From contig NZ_CP027116.1 of NCBI RefSeq assembly GCF_003431975.1, positions 1,674,001 through 1,738,000 of the forward strand: DNA of 64,000 nucleotides, given 5' to 3'. Of the stretch, positions 59,008 to 64,000 are shown piece after piece. A program made the position numbers and the translations under genes. Under the pieces are notes generated by a model. The model saw only the letters and a list, made by a program, of their open reading frames with translations. It ran no database searches and had not been told where the DNA came from. The first letter of the stretch is position 1, and each line of letters begins with the position of its first letter. This stretch comes from Bacillus pumilus. Lineage in GTDB: Bacteria > Bacillota > Bacilli > Bacillales > Bacillaceae.

Positions 59008-60294
59008 ATGAAGATGTTTCACACATTAAAACACGGCAGTATTTTAGAAAAAATAGCAGCAGAAACAGAACATGACATTTTACACATGCATCAGCAAATT
59101 GATCAAAAGAGCGAACAAAATGAGTGGCGGGTGCTTGAAAGCTATCGAAAGCATAAAGTCAGTGACTCTCACTTTAACCCGACAACTGGATATGGCTACG
59201 ATGATATGGGAAGAGATACGTTAGAAAAGATCTATGCGGATGTCTTCGGAGGTGAAAGCGGCCTTGTCCGTCCCCAGATTATTTCCGGCACACATGCGAT
59301 TTCCATCGCCTTATTCGGCGTACTAAGACCCGGCGATGAATTAATCTACATGACAGGGAAGCCTTACGATACCCTAGAGGAGATTGTCGGGATTCGCGGC
59401 AAAGAAGGGACAGGCTCATTAAAAGACTTTCAAGTCGATTACAAAGCCATTGATTTGCTTCACGATGGATCCGTTAATTTTGACAAAGTCAAAGAGTCTA
59501 TTTCCCCTAAAACAAAAGTCATCGGCATTCAGCGTTCCAAAGGTTATGCCTCAAGACACTCCTTTACAATAGAAGAAATCGAGGAAATGATTTCATTTGT
59601 GAAAGAGATCAATGAAGAGATCATTGTGTTTGTGGACAACTGTTACGGTGAATTTACTGAATTACAAGAACCATGTCATGTAGGAGCAGATCTTATGGCT
59701 GGTTCTCTCATTAAAAACCCAGGCGGCGGTCTTGCCAAAACAGGCGGCTACATCGTTGGGAAAGAAAAATGGGTAGAAGCTTGCTCATATCGAATGACAT
59801 CTCCAGGCATCGGCAGTGAAGCGGGTGCATCACTGTATGCACTCCAAGAAATGTATCAAGGATTTTTCTTAGCGCCGCATGTTGTGGCACAAAGCCTGAA
59901 GGGCGCAGTGTTTACAGCCAGATTTCTTGAAAAGCTTGGATTCCAAACGAATCCAGCGTGGAATGCAAAAAGAACCGATTTGATTCAATCAGTCGAATTT
60001 GGTGATCCTAAAAAAATGATTGCATTCTGTCAAGCCATTCAATATGCATCACCGATCAACAGTCACGTCACACCGCATGCGAGCTATATGCCAGGCTATG
60101 AGGATGATGTTATTATGGCAGCGGGCACATTTGTCCAAGGAGCCAGCATCGAATTATCAGCCGATGGACCAATCAGACCGCCTTATACTGCATACGTTCA
60201 AGGTGGACTCACGTATGCCCATGTGAAAAATGCGATTTGCAGTGCGGTAGATGCCTTATTGGAACAAGGTTTTATCGAAGGACCTGCTCGATAA
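59008..60294 (+). CDS. ynbB: methionine gamma-lyase-family PLP protein YnbB
   Basis: 428 residues, aspartate-aminotransferase-fold PLP protein of the COG4100 (aluminium-resistance/Cys-Met-like) family. The phosphate-binding SGTHAISIALFGVLRPGDELIY is at about 92-113, VDNCYGEF with the PLP Asp at about 210, and the Schiff-base lysine in AGSLIKNPGGGLAKTGGYIVG at about 235. ATG 59008 follows GGAAAGGAATTAA. It lies upstream of glnRA as in B. subtilis. The substrate is not proven. Confidence 0.92.
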   Translation: MKMFHTLKHGSILEKIAAETEHDILHMHQQIDQKSEQNEWRVLESYRKHKVSDSHFNPTTGYGYDDMGRDTLEKIYADVFGGESGLVRPQIISGTHAISIALFGVLRPGDELIYMTGKPYDTLEEIVGIRGKEGTGSLKDFQVDYKAIDLLHDGSVNFDKVKESISPKTKVIGIQRSKGYASRHSFTIEEIEEMISFVKEINEEIIVFVDNCYGEFTELQEPCHVGADLMAGSLIKNPGGGLAKTGGYIVGKEKWVEACSYRMTSPGIGSEAGASLYALQEMYQGFFLAPHVVAQSLKGAVFTARFLEKLGFQTNPAWNAKRTDLIQSVEFGDPKKMIAFCQAIQYASPINSHVTPHASYMPGYEDDVIMAAGTFVQGASIELSADGPIRPPYTAYVQGGLTYAHVKNAICSAVDALLEQGFIEGPAR

Positions 60295-60303
60295 AAAAAT
60301 CCA

Positions 60304-60354
60304 TGTTAATATTCCTAACATTTCGTTGACACATAATATAACATGACATATAAT
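60304..60354 (+). promoter_or_regulatory. glnRA promoter with two GlnR/TnrA boxes
   Basis: Box 1 TGTTAATATTCCTAACA (60304-60320) is a perfect TGTNA-N7-TNACA. Box 2 TGACACATAATATAACA (60327-60343) has one mismatch and overlaps the promoter, a full-consensus TTGACA (60326-60331), 17 nt, TATAAT (60349-60354). This is the established arrangement for feedback control of glutamine synthetase. Confidence 0.92.
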
Positions 60355-60385
60355 AAATTTAAGCAAAGAGGAGGAGACAGTTGAG

Positions 60386-60796
60386 ATGAGTGATAACATT
60401 CGCCGCTCAATGCCTTTATTCCCAATTGGGATTGTCATGCAGCTAACAGAATTATCTGCAAGGCAAATTCGCTATTATGAGGAAAATGGTTTAGTATTTC
60501 CAGCAAGAAGTGATGGGAATCGCCGATTATTTTCTTTCCATGATGTTGATAAATTACTAGAAATTAAAAACCTCATCGAACAAGGTGTAAACATGGCAGG
60601 AATCAAAAAACTTTTTGCCAAAGCTGAGGCAGAAAATCCAGCGTCTGACACAAAGACAGAGGAGAAAACCACAGCGAAGCACAACTTGACAGATGATGAA
60701 CTCAGGAAACTACTGAAGAAGGAACTCATTCAGGCTGGACGTTTCCAACAAGGAACGACCTTTAGGCAGGGGGATATGTCAAGGTTCTTCCGTTAA
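60386..60796 (+). CDS. glnR: nitrogen repressor GlnR
   Basis: 136 residues, MerR-type. The N-terminal winged helix is [42 protein letters not shown] (about 9-50). A short dimer helix and the C-terminal autoinhibitory/GS-interacting tail [23 protein letters not shown] follow. GlnR binds its boxes when complexed with feedback-inhibited glutamine synthetase. ATG follows GAGGAGGAG; glnA starts 59 nt downstream in the same operon. Confidence 0.97.
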   Translation: MSDNIRRSMPLFPIGIVMQLTELSARQIRYYEENGLVFPARSDGNRRLFSFHDVDKLLEIKNLIEQGVNMAGIKKLFAKAEAENPASDTKTEEKTTAKHNLTDDELRKLLKKELIQAGRFQQGTTFRQGDMSRFFR

Positions 60797-60855
60797 CCAA
60801 TTAGCAAAACCATTGCTATACAATTTTACCTTTTGTAGGGGAGGAGTTTTACGAA

Positions 60856-62190
60856 ATGGCAAAATACACAAGAGAAGATATCGTAAAATTAGTAAATGAG
60901 GAAAACGTAAAGTACATCCGTCTGCAATTTACAGACATTCTCGGAACAATTAAAAATGTTGAGATTCCTGTGAGCCAGTTAGAAAAAGCTCTCGATAACA
61001 AATGTATGTTTGACGGTTCATCTATTGAAGGCTTCGTACGTATTGAAGAATCAGATATGTATCTATACCCAGATCTCAACACATTTGTTATTTTCCCTTG
61101 GACAGCCGAAAAAGGTAAAGTTGCACGCTTTATTTGTGACATTTACAAGCCGGACGGGACGCCATTTGATGGAGACCCACGTAACAACTTAAAGCGTATT
61201 TTAAAGGAAATGGAAGACCTAGGATTTAGTGATTTTAACCTTGGACCTGAGCCAGAATTCTTCTTATTTAAATTAGATGAAAAAGGCGAGCCAACGCTTG
61301 AGCTAAACGACAAAGGTGGATACTTTGACCTTGCTCCAACAGATCTAGGTGAAAACTGCCGCCGTGATATCGTGCTTGAGCTTGAAGAAATGGGCTTTGA
61401 AATTGAAGCGTCTCACCATGAAGTAGCACCTGGACAACATGAAATTGACTTCAAATATGCAGGCGCTATCCGCTCTTGTGATGACATTCAAACGTTCAAG
61501 CTCGTTGTTAAAACGATTGCGAGAAAGCACGGACTTCATGCGACATTCATGCCAAAACCATTGTTCGGTGTTAACGGATCTGGTATGCACTGTAACCTAT
61601 CATTATTCAAAAATGGCAAAAACGCATTCTTTGATGAAAAAGCAGATTTACAGTTAAGCGAGACGGCTAGACACTTTATCGCAGGTATCGTCAAGCACGC
61701 AACAAGCTTTACAGCGGTCACAAACCCAACGGTGAACTCTTACAAGCGTCTTGTACCAGGTTATGAAGCACCTTGCTACGTGGCATGGAGTGCACAAAAC
61801 CGCAGCCCATTGATCCGTATCCCTGCATCACGCGGCATCAGCACACGTGTAGAAGTACGCAGTGTAGACCCATCTGCAAACCCATACCTTGCACTAAGTG
61901 TATTACTTGCAGCAGGTCTAGACGGAATCAAAAATAAACTGGACGCACCAGCACCAATCGACAGAAACATCTATGTCATGGACAAAGAAGAGCGCCTTGA
62001 AAACGGCATCTCTGACCTACCTGCAACACTTGCAGAAGCACTAGAGCTGCTGAAGTCAAATGAAGTCATGATCAACGCACTAGGCGATCACTTATTCGAG
62101 CACTTCATCGAATCAAAAGAAATCGAATGGGATATGTTTCGCACCCAAGTACACCCATGGGAACGCGATCAGTATATGTCTCAGTATTAA
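60856..62190 (+). CDS. glnA: glutamine synthetase type I-alpha
   Basis: 444 residues, ATP-dependent ammonia assimilation; feedback-inhibited GS also partners GlnR and TnrA. Signatures are [20 protein letters not shown] (about 55-74), GPEPEFFLF with metal Glu, [35 protein letters not shown] (flap Glu) and [28 protein letters not shown]. It lacks the adenylylation-Tyr region of I-beta enzymes. ATG follows GGGGAGGAG. The downstream terminator closes the operon. Confidence 0.98.
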   Translation: MAKYTREDIVKLVNEENVKYIRLQFTDILGTIKNVEIPVSQLEKALDNKCMFDGSSIEGFVRIEESDMYLYPDLNTFVIFPWTAEKGKVARFICDIYKPDGTPFDGDPRNNLKRILKEMEDLGFSDFNLGPEPEFFLFKLDEKGEPTLELNDKGGYFDLAPTDLGENCRRDIVLELEEMGFEIEASHHEVAPGQHEIDFKYAGAIRSCDDIQTFKLVVKTIARKHGLHATFMPKPLFGVNGSGMHCNLSLFKNGKNAFFDEKADLQLSETARHFIAGIVKHATSFTAVTNPTVNSYKRLVPGYEAPCYVAWSAQNRSPLIRIPASRGISTRVEVRSVDPSANPYLALSVLLAAGLDGIKNKLDAPAPIDRNIYVMDKEERLENGISDLPATLAEALELLKSNEVMINALGDHLFEHFIESKEIEWDMFRTQVHPWERDQYMSQY

Positions 62191-62196
62191 TCAGGA

Positions 62197-62231
62197 AACC
62201 CCTTGGAGCCATTGGCTTCAAGGGGTTTTTA
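62197..62231 (+). terminator. terminator after glnA
   Basis: AAACCCCTTGGAGCC / GGCTTCAAGGGGTTT hairpin with loop ATT, then TTATTTT. Confidence 0.9.
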
Positions 62232-62290
62232 TTTTGATCAAAAAATGATTTGACCAACCTGCAACGAGATTTCGAAAGAAAAGTGTTTAT

Positions 62291-62461
62291 ATGAATATTA
62301 AAATGAAGATATTGATTAGCACCACTTTATTGGTAGGTGCTGCTTGTCTGGGTTCTCTGAATTACTCACAAGAATCAACTGATCGAAATACCACTGTATT
62401 TCCTCAAAAAACTGATCGAAACACAACGATGATCGATCCAAATTCAACATTTAAAAACTAA
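62291..62461 (+). CDS. Phr-like signalling peptide precursor with two TDRNTT repeats
   Basis: 56 residues (ATG 62291; an inner ATG at 62303 gives 52). A basic start and hydrophobic export helix (MKILISTTLLVGAACLGSL) are followed by a small polar region with TDRNTT at 30-35 and again at 41-46, separated by VFPQK, then MIDPNSTFKN. TDRNTT is the mature hexapeptide reported for B. subtilis PhrH, which inhibits RapH after import by Opp. No rap gene is adjacent; the only Rap in the window is 20 kb away. It has its own terminator. The Shine-Dalgarno (GAAAGAAAAG) is weak and no clear sigma-H promoter is seen. Confidence 0.72.
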   Translation: MNIKMKILISTTLLVGAACLGSLNYSQESTDRNTTVFPQKTDRNTTMIDPNSTFKN

Positions 62462-62472
62462 TAGGCAAAATT

Positions 62473-62502
62473 AAAACAGACCAAACAGGGTCTGTTTTTT
62501 TA
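62473..62502 (+). terminator. terminator after the phr-like gene
   Basis: AAACAGACC / GGGTCTGTTT hairpin with loop AAACA, followed by TTTTTA; supports a monocistronic small transcript. Confidence 0.8.
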
Positions 62503-62545
62503 TAGGGACGGATTGGGCTTAATCATTACTATAGTTTTCATTAGT

Positions 62546-62623
62546 TTAGAAGTTCTCTATACGCTCCATTGCTCTATCAAAAGCTACTTTTCTTTTTTTC
62601 TCTTCATAGTGAATACTTTGAAT
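62546..62623 (-). pseudogene. C-terminal fragment of an excisionase-like gene, copy 1
   Basis: On the minus strand it encodes IQSIHYEEKKRKVAFDRAME and RIENF then TAA. It is the same C terminus, at protein and DNA level, as the larger remnant at 63731. The rest of the gene is missing; HxlR begins right upstream. Confidence 0.55.
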
Positions 62624-62641
62624 TATCTATACAAAAAGAAT

Positions 62642-62980
62642 TTAATTACTGCGATTTTTCTCTCCCCAATCACATAACTGTTCTAAAATTGGTAAAAGTG
62701 TTTCTGCCTTATATGTAAGACTGTATTCCACTTTAGGGGGGACTTGTGGGTATTCCTTTCGTATAACCATCCCATCTGCCTCCAAATCTTTAAGTTGTGC
62801 ACTCAATGTTTTAAAGGTAATAGTTCCAAGTCTCCTTTTCATATCATTAAAGCGAACGGGTTGATTTTCCGAAAGGAGATACAGAATTAGCATTTTCCAT
62901 TTGCCTCCTATAACTGATAATGTATATCCAAAAGGTGTCTCTTGGATATTACCCTTTTTTCTATAATCGGCCATACTCAT
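62642..62980 (-). CDS. HxlR-family transcriptional regulator
   Basis: 112 residues, HxlR-type winged helix: TPFGYTLSVIGGKWKMLILYLLSENQPVRFNDMKRRLGTITFKTLSAQLKDLEADGMVIRKEYPQVPPKVEYSLT. It has a single Cys near the C terminus (QLCDWGEK) and lacks the N-terminal sensing Cys common in redox HxlR members. Divergent from the RidA gene with a palindrome between, so it probably represses both. Confidence 0.88.
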   Translation of the reverse strand: MSMADYRKKGNIQETPFGYTLSVIGGKWKMLILYLLSENQPVRFNDMKRRLGTITFKTLSAQLKDLEADGMVIRKEYPQVPPKVEYSLTYKAETLLPILEQLCDWGEKNRSN

Positions 62981-63001
62981 ATTGACACTATCCTTTCTGG
63001 T

Positions 63002-63027
63002 AGTAACTATCTAAATAGTGCGTACTG
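63002..63027. promoter_or_regulatory. candidate HxlR operator
   Basis: Imperfect palindrome AGTAACTAT-CTAA-ATAGTGCGTACT in the 105-bp intergenic region between the divergent hxlR-like and ridA-like genes. Confidence 0.5.
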
Positions 63028-63085
63028 TTTTTTTCTCTATATTCATTTTATACTTACTTTACTTTGAAATAAAGGAGAGAAAACA

Positions 63086-63469
63086 ATGACTAATATTAAA
63101 ACCTACAATCACAATCTATGGGATCACGGTATTACCCAAGGATATAGCGTTAAGGGAACAATCTACATTTCAGGTCAATTTTCACACGATAAAAATGGTA
63201 TGTTCGTTGGTAAGGAGAATATTGAAGCTCAGACTCTGCAAACATTTGAGAACCTTGATCGGGTATTGGTGGAATTGGGAGCCACGAAATCTAACATTGC
63301 ATATGTGGAAATTTTTCTAACAAATCCACAAGAACACTCCGAAACGGTCATAGATCTATTCAAGGAATACTTAGGTCAACACAGACCAGCTGGCAGTCTC
63401 ATTGGTGTGACATATCTGGCTTTCCCAGAGCAATTGATTGAAGTCAAGGCTATCGCACACACTGATTAA
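63086..63469 (+). CDS. RidA (YjgF/YER057c/UK114) family protein
   Basis: 127 residues, trimeric enamine/imine-deaminase fold. It shows YISGQFSHDKNG, IEAQTLQTFENLDRVLVELGATKSNIAYVEIFLTN and HRPAGSLIGVTYLAFPEQLIEVKAIA. The Arg of the usual RPAR...V motif is present as HRPAG, which departs from the canonical RidA substrate site. It is probably a RidA-like subfamily member with another substrate. ATG follows AAAGGAG. Driven from the divergent HxlR promoter region. Confidence 0.85.
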   Translation: MTNIKTYNHNLWDHGITQGYSVKGTIYISGQFSHDKNGMFVGKENIEAQTLQTFENLDRVLVELGATKSNIAYVEIFLTNPQEHSETVIDLFKEYLGQHRPAGSLIGVTYLAFPEQLIEVKAIAHTD

Positions 63470-63730
63470 ATATGTTATCGTATGAATTTGACCAATTCTC
63501 TATACACGGATTGGGACCAACCCTTTCAGTTTTGTTCAGAAATGAAAATATTTATTCAGAAAGGCTCATCATAGAACCTTATTAAATCAGTCTTTTTCAG
63601 AGAATGTCTGTTTGCTTCGGGTGATGTCGTTCACCCTGCCAGGGTAGAGGTCGCTGGTCGGTCCCAACCGGAATCATCGTTAAAAACTTTGCTAGCAAGG
63701 GTTTATTCATTGTGACTTATTTTTAATTTT
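63470..63730. other. gene-free stretch with a tRNA-like fragment
   Basis: No open frame with a credible start. Around 63618-63675 the sequence CACCCTGCCAGGGTAGAGGT, then CGCTGGTCGGTCCCAACC, resembles a decayed tRNA anticodon-arm plus T-arm (anticodon GCC would be Gly), without an identifiable 5' half. It could be a remnant of an element attachment site. Low certainty. Confidence 0.25.
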
Positions 63731-63960
63731 TTAGAGGTCCCCTATACGTTCCATTGCTTTATCGAAAGCTGCTTTTCTTTTTTTCTCTTCATAGTCAATA
63801 CGTTCTAAAATTCTGGTCCAATAAATATTGCCTGTGTCTGCATATTTTTTTGCAGTTTCTCTCTAAAGAAATGCTTCAGCTTCTTCGAGGACTATTATGA
63901 ATTTACTCCCCATTTTCATGTGTGGCATCTCATCTTCATGAATTAAAATGAACAGTTTGA
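63731..63960 (-). pseudogene. decayed excisionase-like DNA-binding gene, copy 2
   Basis: The minus-strand frame reads HEDEMPHMKMGSKFIIVLEE then AEAFL, a TAG stop, and continues RETAKKYADTGNIYWTRILE and RIDYEEKKRKAAFDKAMERI. The first part resembles the excisionase-type MerR-like HTH end (LPxxKxGrxxxIxxeeleefL). The internal stop and missing 5' end show a pseudogene. Its final 80 bp recur at 62546. Confidence 0.55.
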
Positions 63961-64000
63961 CTTTACATATGTTGTAAATATCGTGTTAAAATTATATAAA

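Overview
The window is a chromosomal segment of a Bacillus, most likely of the B. pumilus / safensis / altitudinis group. This is inferred from gene order and protein resemblance, not from a database search. It follows the B. subtilis 168 order spoIIIE - ymfC..ymfM - pgsA - cinA - recA - rny - ymdB - spoVS - tdh - kbl - miaB - ricA - cotE - mutS - mutL - aprX - ymaC..ymaG - miaA - hfq - nrdIEF - ymaB - cwlC - spoVK - hflX - ynbB - glnRA. No pks polyketide cluster lies between mutL and aprX, where B. subtilis carries one.

Region 1-17.6 kb: the end of the SpoIIIE DNA translocase, a GntR regulator, an MFS exporter, the paired M16-like proteins YmfF/YmfH, YmfI, YmfJ, YmfK, the RodZ-like YmfM, PgsA and CinA. 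Two about 1,040-residue MmpL/RND transporters interrupt this order. One stands alone behind a structured leader; the other lies behind its own MarR gene, and the two promoters share a 10-bp motif. Region 17.6-37.6 kb: recA (SOS box inside a large palindrome), rny, ymdB, spoVS (sigma-H promoter), a solitary RND pump, an alpha/beta hydrolase, tdh-kbl, a solitary McrB-N/DUF3883 restriction-like protein, miaB-ricA, cotE and mutSL. An about 190-bp intergenic repeat occurs after recA and, inverted, after mutL.

Region 37.6-46.4 kb is accessory: a secreted protein of unknown function, two His-rich spore-coat-like proteins, a CarD-family regulator, two poly-gamma-glutamate-hydrolase-like paralogues, a Rap protein with no adjacent Phr, an intact IS3-family element sitting in the loop of a terminator, and the AprX protease. 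Region 46.4-62.2 kb: OsmC-like YmaD, a TetR-ebrA-ebrB drug-efflux operon, coat protein YmaG, YmaF, miaA-hfq, the NrdR-boxed nrdIEF operon, ymaB, cwlC, spoVK, hflX, ynbB and the GlnR-controlled glnRA.

Region 62.2-64 kb is again accessory. A 56-codon gene encodes a Phr-like precursor with two copies of TDRNTT, the hexapeptide described for PhrH of B. subtilis. It is followed by a divergent HxlR/RidA pair flanked by two decayed copies of an excisionase-like gene. Themes are DNA repair and segregation, RNA metabolism, sporulation and coat building, nucleotide and nitrogen supply, with efflux, signalling and mobile-DNA insertions between the conserved blocks.
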